From NCBI GenBank assembly GCA_947168785.1, contig CAMVNL010000200.1, forward strand, positions 1 through 5,275: a DNA stretch of 5,275 bases. Reading direction: 5' to 3'. A program made the translations under genes and the position numbers. This document shows positions 1 to 5,275 of this stretch, in pieces. Below the pieces are notes generated by a model. That model was not told where the DNA came from. It worked only from the letters and a program-made list of their open reading frames with translations, and made no database searches. The stretch comes from an uncultured Clostridia bacterium. Its GTDB lineage: Bacteria > Bacillota > Clostridia > Oscillospirales > Acutalibacteraceae. Within the stretch, counting starts at the first letter, position 1, and each line of letters opens with the position of its first letter.

Positions 1-360
1 CACGCCCATCTTATGCGCCGTGCGCAGCACCGGGCCGCTGACGTAACCGCCGAAGCCCACCGCCGCGTCCGGTTGGAATGCGGTGATGATTTTTTTGCAC
101 TGGCCGGTGACGAAAAGCAGACGGCGCAGGGTGCCGAGGTTATAGAGGATATCGGCGGGGGCAAAAGAGCGCTGAAACCCGGTGATATCGATGGTGGCAA
201 AGTCAAAGCCCGCCTTGGGGACCAATGTTGCCTCCATTTTGTCTTTCGTCCCCACGAAGAGGATCTTCGCGTCGGGGCAGCGGCTTCTGATCTCCTGGGC
301 GACCGAAAGGGCGGGATTGATATGGCCGCCGGTTCCGCCCGCGGCGAAGAGGATATTCAT
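1..360 (-). CDS. murG: MurG, UDP-GlcNAc:lipid I GlcNAc transferase (N-terminal 120 residues; 3' end beyond window)
   Basis: MurG transfers GlcNAc from UDP-GlcNAc to lipid I at the inner face of the membrane, giving lipid II. The visible part begins MNILFAAGGTGGHINPALSV. The glycine-rich loop G8-G9-T10-G11-G12-H13 followed by N15-P16-A17 is the first MurG/GT28 signature, and G102-F103-G104-G105-Y106-V107-S108-G109-P110 is the second conserved block (GxGGYVSGP). Only the N-terminal acceptor-side Rossmann domain is in view; family members are about 350-370 residues, so roughly two thirds lies off the left edge. The start is ATG at 358-360, with GAAAGG nine bases upstream. It is the last gene in view and follows ftsW after an unusually long repeat-bearing spacer. 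No frameshift or stop interrupts the visible frame. The assignment rests on two family signatures plus operon position and is secure. Confidence 0.95.
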   Translation of the reverse strand, partial: MNILFAAGGTGGHINPALSVAQEIRSRCPDAKILFVGTKDKMEATLVPKAGFDFATIDITGFQRSFAPADILYNLGTLRRLLFVTGQCKKIITAFQPDAAVGFGGYVSGPVLRTAHKMGV

Positions 361-369
361 AAGGTCACG

Positions 370-375
370 CCTTTC
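370..375 (-). promoter_or_regulatory. Ribosome binding site of murG
   Basis: The minus strand reads GAAAGG with nine bases between it and the ATG of murG. This is a good Shine-Dalgarno site. It lies just downstream of the second heptamer array, so the repeats end about four bases before it. Confidence 0.6.
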
Positions 376-379
376 TTTT

Positions 380-414
380 TAGTCGGAAGTGGGAAGTCGT
401 GAGTCGGAAGTCGT
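380..414 (-). repeat. Heptameric tandem repeat array B (about five degenerate units)
   Basis: On the minus strand five consecutive 7-bp units can be read. Units 1 and 3 are ACGACTT, unit 2 is CCGACTC, unit 4 is CCCACTT and unit 5 is CCGACTA. The rough consensus is (A/C)CGACTT. The exact 10-mer agtcggaagt occurs on the plus strand at 381-390 and again at 402-411, a distance of 21 bp or three units. The array lies between the ftsW stop and the murG start and ends a few bases before the murG ribosome binding site. It is noncoding on the operon strand. Function is unknown. It resembles in kind the short tandemly repeated heptanucleotides described in cyanobacteria (STRR), but no homology is claimed. 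Confidence 0.75.
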
Positions 415-455
415 TGGTCTGACGGTTCCGCCGGAAAACAGAACAGCTCCGATCC

Positions 456-490
456 TCAACACACAAAACACAACACTCAACACACAAAAC
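456..490 (-). repeat. Heptameric tandem repeat array A (five units)
   Basis: On the minus strand five consecutive 7-bp units run without a gap. Units 1 and 4 are GTTTTGT, units 2 and 5 are GTGTTGA, and unit 3 is GTGTTGT. The consensus is GTGTTGT. The exact 15-mer ctcaacacacaaaac on the plus strand occurs at 455-469 and 476-490, spaced 21 bp or three units. The first base of unit 1 is the last base of the ftsW TAG stop codon, so the array starts directly at the end of that gene. Its GT-rich, C-free strand differs sharply from the GC-rich coding sequence on either side. Function is unknown. Confidence 0.85.
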
Positions 491-1707
491 TATCTGCGTT
501 TGATCCTCGCGGACCGCGAGATGCTCAGCACGAAGCCCATGGCCGCCATGTTCATGATCATGGACGTTCGCCCGTAGCTGAAAAACGGCAGCGAGATGCC
601 GGTATTGGGGACGGAGTCCGTCGCCACGGCGATATTCAGGATCACCTGCACCGCCAGCTGGAACACGATGCCCATGGCCACCAGCGCGCCGTAGCGGCTG
701 TCGGCGTTGACGCCGATCACAACGCCGCGCCACACCAGCAGCGCGAACAGCAGAATGATCAGAGCAGCGCCCACAAAGCCCAGCTCTTCCACGACGATGG
801 AAAAGATCATGTCGTTCTGAGGCTCGGAAACGTAGAGGTATTTCTGCGTGGAATTGCCGATGCCCTTGCCGAAGAGGCCGCCGGAGCCGATGGCGTACAG
901 CGCCTGATTGGTCTGCCAGCGAACGCCCAGCGGGTCGTAATCCTTATCCCGCCACGCGACGATGCGCTGTTCCATATAGTTTTTCAGCAGGCCGCCTTCA
1001 TAGGCCACCACCAGCAGCACGATCATTGCAACGCCGCCGACCACGAACCACTTCCAGCGGACCTCGCCCAGTATCAGCATAATGACGCCCACGATCAGCA
1101 TCAGCAGCGTGCCGGAAAGATGCGAACCCAGCAGCACCAGCCCCGCGTAGCAGGCGACGATGCCGCCGCAGATGGCGATGATCTTGACAGAATCGTTCAT
1201 GACCGGCCTGCCGACGAAGCCGTTGATCCGCTTGGCGAACTCCGACGTCATGGGCTTTTTGCTGACGACGGTGCTGTGGTATTTATCCAGCCACATGGCC
1301 AGCGTCAGGATCAGGGTCAGCTTGGCAAGGTCGGAGGGCTGCATCTGAATGGGGCCGAGATATACCCAGCGGTGGGTGCCCTGATATTCGGGCATCATCC
1401 GGGCCACGATCAGCAGCCCCCAGGAGACCAGCGTGCCCAGATGCGCGCCAACGTCGATAAAAATTTTGTAATTGATCTTGGAGATCAGCACCATGGCGAC
1501 GAAGCCGATGCCCACTGCCTGCAGCTGCCGGGTGAAGTAATAGGAGGATTTGCCCTCATAATAATAGGCGTAAGGATAGGTGGAGGAATACAACATGACC
1601 AGCCCGATGGTGATGATCGCCAGCAGGAAGACGAAGAACAGGATATCCACCGGGCCCACCGCCCAGAGACCGCCCTGCTTTTTGATATACTTTTTGATCG
1701 AGCCCAC
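490..1707 (-). CDS. ftsW: FtsW/SpoVE SEDS-family peptidoglycan glycosyltransferase
   Basis: This 405-residue polytopic membrane protein is a SEDS glycan polymerase that uses lipid II and normally works with a class B PBP at the septum, here probably the PBP encoded upstream. Hydrophobic segments begin near residue 21 and recur to the C-terminus, consistent with about ten helices. Family blocks visible are T111-H112-R113-W114 with LGPIQMQPSDLAKL at 117-130, the SGT of TM region 198-200, IGSGGLFGKGIGNS at 273-286, and SEPQNDMIFSIVVEELGFVG at 294-313. D299 there aligns with the proposed catalytic Asp of RodA/FtsW. PNTGISLPFFSYGRTS at 367-382 is the C-terminal signature, with Arg380 where Gly is usual. 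The start is GTG at 1705-1707, chosen because AAGGAG lies nine bases upstream. FtsW and the sporulation paralogue SpoVE cannot be told apart from this window; position between mraY and murG fits either. Confidence 0.95.
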   Translation of the reverse strand: MGSIKKYIKKQGGLWAVGPVDILFFVFLLAIITIGLVMLYSSTYPYAYYYEGKSSYYFTRQLQAVGIGFVAMVLISKINYKIFIDVGAHLGTLVSWGLLIVARMMPEYQGTHRWVYLGPIQMQPSDLAKLTLILTLAMWLDKYHSTVVSKKPMTSEFAKRINGFVGRPVMNDSVKIIAICGGIVACYAGLVLLGSHLSGTLLMLIVGVIMLILGEVRWKWFVVGGVAMIVLLVVAYEGGLLKNYMEQRIVAWRDKDYDPLGVRWQTNQALYAIGSGGLFGKGIGNSTQKYLYVSEPQNDMIFSIVVEELGFVGAALIILLFALLVWRGVVIGVNADSRYGALVAMGIVFQLAVQVILNIAVATDSVPNTGISLPFFSYGRTSMIMNMAAMGFVLSISRSARIKRR

Positions 1708-1716
1708 GGGCCTTCA

Positions 1717-1722
1717 CTCCTT
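1717..1722 (-). promoter_or_regulatory. Ribosome binding site of ftsW (decides the GTG start)
   Basis: The minus strand reads AAGGAG, a strong Shine-Dalgarno core, nine bases before the GTG at 1705-1707. There is no ATG nearby in frame; the next in-frame Met is residue 38, inside the first membrane helix. The site therefore supports the GTG start. Confidence 0.75.
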
Positions 1723-1746
1723 ATCCTTCCGCAATTTTTCAGGTCG

Positions 1747-2778
1747 TTACTGCACGCGGCCGAACCATGCCAGCGCGATGGCGGCGGCGCTGCCGATCGC
1801 CCCCACGATGGAGAACACGCGGCAGATCTTTTTCTCGCTCCAGCCGCTCATTTCATAGTGGTGATGCAGGGGCGCCATCTTGAACAGGCGCTTGCCGTTG
1901 TGGGTCTTGACGTAGGCGATCTGCACGATGTCGGAGCCGAACTCCAGCACGTAGATCACGCCGATCACCAGGATCAGCCAGGGGGCGTCCAGCGCGTAGG
2001 CGAAAGCGCAGACGAGACCGCCCAGAAAGAGCGAGCCGACGTCGCCCATCATGACCTTGGCGGGGTTCCAGTTCCAGATCAGGTAGCCCGCCAGCGCGCC
2101 GAACAGCGCCGAGCAAATCACACTGAGCCCCGCGAACTTCATCAGCACCGCGCAGACCGTGAAGCCGACGGCCGCCACCATGGTGACAGAGGTGCAAAGG
2201 CCGTCCACGCCGTCAAGAAAGTTGACCGCGTTGACCGTGCAGTAGAGGGCGATCACGCCGACGATCCAGAACACGGCGCCGTTTTCCCACACGCCGTAAT
2301 AGGGGATGAAGGTATAGTTGACGCCCGCCTTATACAGCGTGAACAGATAGGCGACGATGACCAGTATCTGCATGGCGGTCTTCTGCATTTCGGTCAGGCC
2401 GAGATTGCGTTTTTTGACCACCTTGATATAGTCGTCGATAAAACCGATGAAGCCGAAGGCGACCGCCATCAGCAGGCCGCCGAAAATCTTCACGTAGACC
2501 ACGTCCCGGGGCTTGTCGTTATCCCACGTCAGCAGGTCGCCGCCCAGCAGCTTATCGGTGATCAGCACCGCCGCCACGCTGACGGCCACGCCCGCGATAA
2601 ACAGGATGCCGCCCATGGTGGGGGTTCCCTGCTTCTTTTTATGCCAACTGGGGCCGATATCGAGGATCGTCTGCCCGAAATGCAGCTTATGCAGCCACGG
2701 GATCACGGCAAAGCCCAGCCCGAAGGCCACGACGAAGCCGAGCACAACGCTCAATAAAACGGCTAACCACAAATCCAT
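1747..2778 (-). CDS. mraY: MraY, phospho-N-acetylmuramoyl-pentapeptide transferase
   Basis: MraY transfers phospho-MurNAc-pentapeptide from UDP to undecaprenyl phosphate, forming lipid I in the cytoplasmic membrane. From the ATG the protein is 343 residues, normal for the family, with many hydrophobic helices. Signature blocks in order: KKKQGTPTMGG at 47-57; IDDYIKVVKKRNLGLT at 114-129 with the metal-site pair D115-D116; NAVNFLDGVDGL at 183-194; KVMMGDVGSLFLGG at 241-254 with D246, the counterpart of the third catalytic Asp; and KRLFKMAPLHHHYE at 296-309 containing the HHH loop. The block at 245-249 reads GDVGS where GDTGS is more common. An in-frame TTG at 2782-2784 would add two residues: AAAGGA sits 7 bases before that TTG and 13 before the ATG, so either start is possible. 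The stop is TAA at 1747-1749. murF, often just upstream of mraY, is absent; murE ends about 20 bases before this gene. Confidence 0.96.
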   Translation of the reverse strand: MDLWLAVLLSVVLGFVVAFGLGFAVIPWLHKLHFGQTILDIGPSWHKKKQGTPTMGGILFIAGVAVSVAAVLITDKLLGGDLLTWDNDKPRDVVYVKIFGGLLMAVAFGFIGFIDDYIKVVKKRNLGLTEMQKTAMQILVIVAYLFTLYKAGVNYTFIPYYGVWENGAVFWIVGVIALYCTVNAVNFLDGVDGLCTSVTMVAAVGFTVCAVLMKFAGLSVICSALFGALAGYLIWNWNPAKVMMGDVGSLFLGGLVCAFAYALDAPWLILVIGVIYVLEFGSDIVQIAYVKTHNGKRLFKMAPLHHHYEMSGWSEKKICRVFSIVGAIGSAAAIALAWFGRVQ

Positions 2779-2791
2779 TGTCAAATACCTG

Positions 2792-2797
2792 TCCTTT
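2792..2797 (-). promoter_or_regulatory. Ribosome binding site of mraY (start ambiguous)
   Basis: The minus strand reads AAAGGA. It is 7 bases before the TTG at 2782-2784 and 13 before the ATG at 2776-2778. A weaker AGG at 2788-2790 is nine bases before the ATG. Spacing favours TTG; codon preference favours ATG. The difference is only two residues. Confidence 0.5.
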
Positions 2798-2799
2798 CG

Positions 2800-4236
2800 C
2801 TACTGTCTCCCGCCGCATAAAAGCCTTCTCACGACGGCCTCGTCGCTGAAGGGGATCTTCTCACCGGAGACGATCTGATATTCCTCATGTCCCTTGCCCG
2901 CCACCAGGATCACGTCCCCGGGGGCCGCCTGACGGATCGCCAGGGCGATGGCCTTTTCCCGGTCCGGCTGGGTAAAGGCGTGGCTTTTCGGCGGCATACC
3001 CGCCGTCACCTGCGCGATGATGGCACCGGGGTCCTCGCCGCGGGGATTGTCGGAGGTGACGATCACCGTATCGGCAAAGGCGGCCGCCGCCCGGCCCATC
3101 TCCGGCCGTTTGCCTCGGTCCCGGTCGCCGCCGCAGCCGAACACCGCGGTGAGACGGCCCTTCGTCAGACGGCGCAGCCCCTTCAGGGCCGCCGTCAGCG
3201 CCTCCGGCGTATGGGCAAAGTCGATATAGACGTCCACCCCCGCAGCGCTGACCCGCTGCATGCGGCCTTTCACCGGCGGCAGGTCTTTCAGGGCCTGCGC
3301 CGCTTCCTCCAGCGGAACGCCCATGAGATGCGCGGCGGACACCGCCGCCAGCACGTTATATACCGTAAATTCACAGACCGGCGGCAGCGCGAACGAAGCG
3401 CGCTCCTTGCCCCGGACGATCTCGAACCGGACGCCGTCGGCGTTTTCCCGCCGGGATCGGACCATATAATCCGCGTAATTGCCCCGGACGGAGTAGGTCA
3501 GGCACGCCGTCAGCCCCGCCATGGACGCGATCTGCTCACAGTAGGCGTCGTCCGCGTTCAGCAGCGACGTCTCCGACAGGCGGAACAGCCTGCTTTTGGC
3601 GGCGACGTACTCCGACAGCTTGCCGTGATAATCCAGATGGTCCCTGCCGATATTGGTCAGCACGCCGAGGGCAAAGGACGCCGCGTCCGCTCTTGCCTGG
3701 CTGAGGGCCTGGGATGAGATCTCCGCCGCGCAGAATCCGCAGCCGCTGTCCGCCATCTGCCGCAGGGCGGCGAAAAACGCGTCGCTGCCGGGGGTGGTGT
3801 AGCCGCTTTCCGTCAGCGCGTCCCCCACGCCGCAGCCGAGGGTGCCGATCAGGCCGCAGGGGCGGCCGGTGCGGGTCAGCAGCGTGCGAAGATACTCCGC
3901 CGTGGAGGTTTTGCCGTTGGTGCCGGTGATGCCGATCAGCCGCAGCTCCCTGTCGGGATGGCCGTAAAGGGCGGCGCACAGTGCGCTGAAGGCGGCGCGG
4001 GGATCCCGGACGACGATCTCCCGCCCCGTGCCGAGATTTCTCCCGGTGACGGCGGCCGCCGCGCCTTTTTCCAGCGCCCGGCGAGCCAGCGTGTGACCGT
4101 CCAGCGTTTTCCCTTCCACCGCCACGAACAGGCTGCCGGGGACGACGGCTTCCAGCCGGTCGGTCACGCGGAGGATCTCCGCGTCGCCGAAAGGGCTTTC
4201 CCGTCCGATTTCCTGCAATAATTCACTGAGAAGCAA
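2800..4236 (-). CDS. murE: MurE, UDP-MurNAc-L-Ala-D-Glu:meso-diaminopimelate ligase
   Basis: MurE is the cytoplasmic ATP-dependent ligase that adds the third stem-peptide residue. At 478 residues it is of usual length. The N-terminal UDP-binding domain (about 1-95) contains PGSLFVAVEGKTLDGH at 33-48. The central ATPase domain has the P-loop GITGTNGKTS at 102-111, TTP at 147-149, EISSQAL at 172-178, TNIGRDHLDYHG at 194-205, and K214 in AAKSRLF, the position of the carbamylated lysine. The C-terminal domain has GRMQRV at 324-329, DFAHTPEAL at 339-347, FGCGGDRDRGKRPEMG at 366-381, DNPR at 396-399 and GKGHE at 447-451. DNPR with GKGHE is the known signature for meso-diaminopimelate rather than lysine. 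The expected N-terminal DSR motif is replaced by R27-L28-E29. The start is TTG at 4234-4236, supported by GGAGG seven bases upstream and by the absence of an in-frame ATG before residue 161. The stop is TAG at 2800-2802. Confidence 0.96.
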   Translation of the reverse strand: MLLSELLQEIGRESPFGDAEILRVTDRLEAVVPGSLFVAVEGKTLDGHTLARRALEKGAAAAVTGRNLGTGREIVVRDPRAAFSALCAALYGHPDRELRLIGITGTNGKTSTAEYLRTLLTRTGRPCGLIGTLGCGVGDALTESGYTTPGSDAFFAALRQMADSGCGFCAAEISSQALSQARADAASFALGVLTNIGRDHLDYHGKLSEYVAAKSRLFRLSETSLLNADDAYCEQIASMAGLTACLTYSVRGNYADYMVRSRRENADGVRFEIVRGKERASFALPPVCEFTVYNVLAAVSAAHLMGVPLEEAAQALKDLPPVKGRMQRVSAAGVDVYIDFAHTPEALTAALKGLRRLTKGRLTAVFGCGGDRDRGKRPEMGRAAAAFADTVIVTSDNPRGEDPGAIIAQVTAGMPPKSHAFTQPDREKAIALAIRQAAPGDVILVAGKGHEEYQIVSGEKIPFSDEAVVRRLLCGGRQ

Positions 4237-4243
4237 ACGAATC

Positions 4244-4248
4244 CCTCC
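4244..4248 (-). promoter_or_regulatory. Ribosome binding site of murE (decides the TTG start)
   Basis: The minus strand reads GGAGG, seven bases before the TTG at 4234-4236. This is near-ideal strength and spacing and places the start so that the conserved MurE N-terminus is complete. Confidence 0.75.
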
Positions 4249-4302
4249 GTTATCAGAAATCCGTCTTTCCTCTCACACAACCAATCAAAAATGATACCGA
4301 CG

Positions 4303-5275
4303 TCAGCCTTCCGCGTCCGCCGCGCCGGTACTGCCCTTCCCGGCGAAATAGACCGTGACGAAGGAGCCGTAATACAGCTCTTCGCCCACGTCGTATTCCT
4401 GTTTATAAGCCACCGCGTCGGTCCCGTTATAAGAACCGCCGGAGATTTTCAGGTTCAGGCCGCTGCTGATCGCCAGCTGGTTGGCCTGCCACATGGTAAG
4501 GCCCGTGAAATCCGGCACCTTGGCGTATTCCGCGTAGTTGGATTCCTCGGTATAAAGCACGATCACGCCGTTGACGGGGGTGTTCCGGTCCGCCTCGGGC
4601 ACCTGGTCGATGACGGTGTCGCCGTCGCCCAGCACCCGCACGTTGAACTTGCTGGCGCGGACCTCCCGCTCCGCCTCGGTCACGCTCATGCCGATCACGT
4701 CCGGCGCGGAGGCCGTCATGTTGGCCATCTCCTCTTCGGAGTAGCTGGGCTCGATGCCCAGGTAGTGCAGCGTCTTTTCGATCACTTCGCCCGCGATGGG
4801 GGACGCGATCACGCCGCCGGAGTAGTTGGCGCCGGAGGGCTCGTCGATGACGATGACCACGGCCACCTTCGGATCCTCCCGGGGGGCGAACCCCGCGAAG
4901 GAGGCAAGGTACACCACGTCTTTACTGGTCAGCTTTTCGGAGGTGCCGGTTTTGCCCGCCACGTGGTAGCCCGCCACGTAGGCGTTGGTGCCGGTACCGC
5001 TGTTGACGACCTCTTCCATATAGGAGGCCACCGTGGAGGCGGTCTTTTCGGAGATCACCTGCCGTTTGACCGTGGGTTTCGTTTCGGAGATGATGTTGCC
5101 GGCGCTGTCCAGCTTTTTCGCCACGATATAGGGGGTCATCAGCTTGCCGCCGTTGCCGATGGCGCTGACGGCGGTGACGATCTGCAGCGGGGTTACGCTG
5201 ATCGACTGGCCGAATGAGGCGGAGGCAAGATCAGAAGTGGAGAACGACACGGCAGGGTCGTGATATGTAACGTTC
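4303..5275 (-). CDS. Class B penicillin-binding protein (FtsI/SpoVD type) with two C-terminal PASTA domains; 5' end beyond window
   Basis: This is the C-terminal 323 residues of a membrane-anchored DD-transpeptidase that crosslinks stem peptides, normally with a SEDS partner such as the FtsW encoded downstream. Numbering from the first full codon (5272-5274), DLASASFGQSISVTPLQ at about 15-31 is a conserved transpeptidase block. The active-site KTG triad is K108-T109-G110 in AGKTGTSEKL. YLGIEPSYSEEE at about 171-182 closes the catalytic domain and resembles clostridial SpoVD/PBP2. Two PASTA domains follow, roughly residues 190-242 (PDVIGMSVTEAEREV...) and 250-311 (VPDFTGLTMWQANQLA...). The serine SxxK and SxN motifs must lie in the missing part. 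The frame is open to the right edge, so a GTG at 5248-5250 is internal and not a start. The stop is TGA at 4303-4305. FtsI and SpoVD cannot be separated from this fragment, so no symbol is given; PBP2x-like proteins also carry two PASTA domains. Confidence 0.93.
   Translation of the reverse strand, partial: NVTYHDPAVSFSTSDLASASFGQSISVTPLQIVTAVSAIGNGGKLMTPYIVAKKLDSAGNIISETKPTVKRQVISEKTASTVASYMEEVVNSGTGTNAYVAGYHVAGKTGTSEKLTSKDVVYLASFAGFAPREDPKVAVVIVIDEPSGANYSGGVIASPIAGEVIEKTLHYLGIEPSYSEEEMANMTASAPDVIGMSVTEAEREVRASKFNVRVLGDGDTVIDQVPEADRNTPVNGVIVLYTEESNYAEYAKVPDFTGLTMWQANQLAISSGLNLKISGGSYNGTDAVAYKQEYDVGEELYYGSFVTVYFAGKGSTGAADAEG

Noticed and set aside
426..436. Small palindrome TTCCGCCGGAA between the two repeat arrays as a terminator or operator
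   Set aside because: The arms are 5 bp around a single base, so it cannot form a good hairpin without losing pairs, and no U-run follows on the operon strand.
380..490. The spacer repeats as a CRISPR array
   Set aside because: Units are 7 bp and tandem with no unique spacers, and no cas genes are in view.
365..577. Short open frames running through the ftsW-murG spacer on both strands
   Set aside because: Their repetitive peptides (for example LNTQNTTLNTQN) are direct translations of the heptamer repeats and they overlap the ftsW coding region in another frame.
1120..2757. A long open frame on the plus strand (about 545 codons) spanning ftsW and mraY
   Set aside because: It is antisense to two intact, motif-complete genes, crosses their boundary, and its translation is low-complexity, rich in His, Asp, Arg, Gln and Ala. 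This is typical of the shadow frame of GC-rich genes.
2887..3717. Plus-strand open frame of about 276 codons opposite murE
   Set aside because: Arg/Gln/His-rich shadow of a complete murE, with no domain signature.
4237..4302. A promoter in the 66-nt PBP-murE spacer
   Set aside because: Possible hexamers (TTGATT, TTGTGT, TGATAA on the minus strand) match consensus poorly or are wrongly spaced (27 and 19 nt). Read-through from upstream is the simpler view.
4291..5217. Plus-strand open frame of about 308 codons opposite the PBP gene
   Set aside because: Its predicted protein is Gly/His/Asp/Val-rich without recognisable domains, and the opposite strand encodes a clear transpeptidase with PASTA domains.

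Overview
The window is an internal piece of a division and cell wall (dcw) cluster. All five genes lie on the minus strand, so the operon reads from right to left: a PASTA-containing class B penicillin-binding protein (FtsI/SpoVD type, 5' end outside the window), murE, mraY, ftsW (or spoVE), and the start of murG (3' end outside the window). No RNA gene, insertion sequence, CRISPR array, integrase or convincing terminator was seen. The plus strand carries only antisense shadows of these genes.

The likely host is a Gram-positive member of the Bacillota, most probably a GC-rich Clostridia lineage such as Oscillospirales or a relative. The signs are a SpoVD-like PBP ending in PASTA domains directly ahead of murE, a PBP motif YLGIEPSYSEEE typical of clostridial SpoVD/PBP2, purine-rich Shine-Dalgarno sites, TTG and GTG starts, and a MurE with the DNPR signature for meso-diaminopimelate. 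This taxonomic placement is an inference; GC content was judged by eye and not computed.

Layout on the plus coordinate: murG N-terminus 1-360; a 129-nt spacer 361-489 with two heptameric tandem-repeat arrays; ftsW 490-1707; a 39-nt spacer; mraY 1747-2778 (or 2784); a short spacer of about 21 nt; murE 2800-4236; a 66-nt spacer without visible signals; the PBP 4303-5275. The gene order matches the classical clostridial dcw order except that murF (expected between murE and mraY) and murD (expected between mraY and ftsW) are absent from their usual slots.

Together the genes cover successive steps of peptidoglycan synthesis. MurE adds the third stem residue to the cytoplasmic nucleotide precursor. 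MraY moves the phospho-MurNAc-peptide onto undecaprenyl phosphate (lipid I), and MurG adds GlcNAc (lipid II). FtsW polymerises glycan strands and the PBP crosslinks them, normally as a septal pair.

The core genes are ordinary. The most unusual feature is the ftsW-murG spacer, where two sequence-unrelated 7-bp repeat arrays each show a repeat at 21 bp (three units). Smaller oddities are the lost N-terminal DSR signature in MurE, an Arg in the FtsW SYGG motif, and non-ATG starts in at least two of the three genes whose start and stop are both inside the window.
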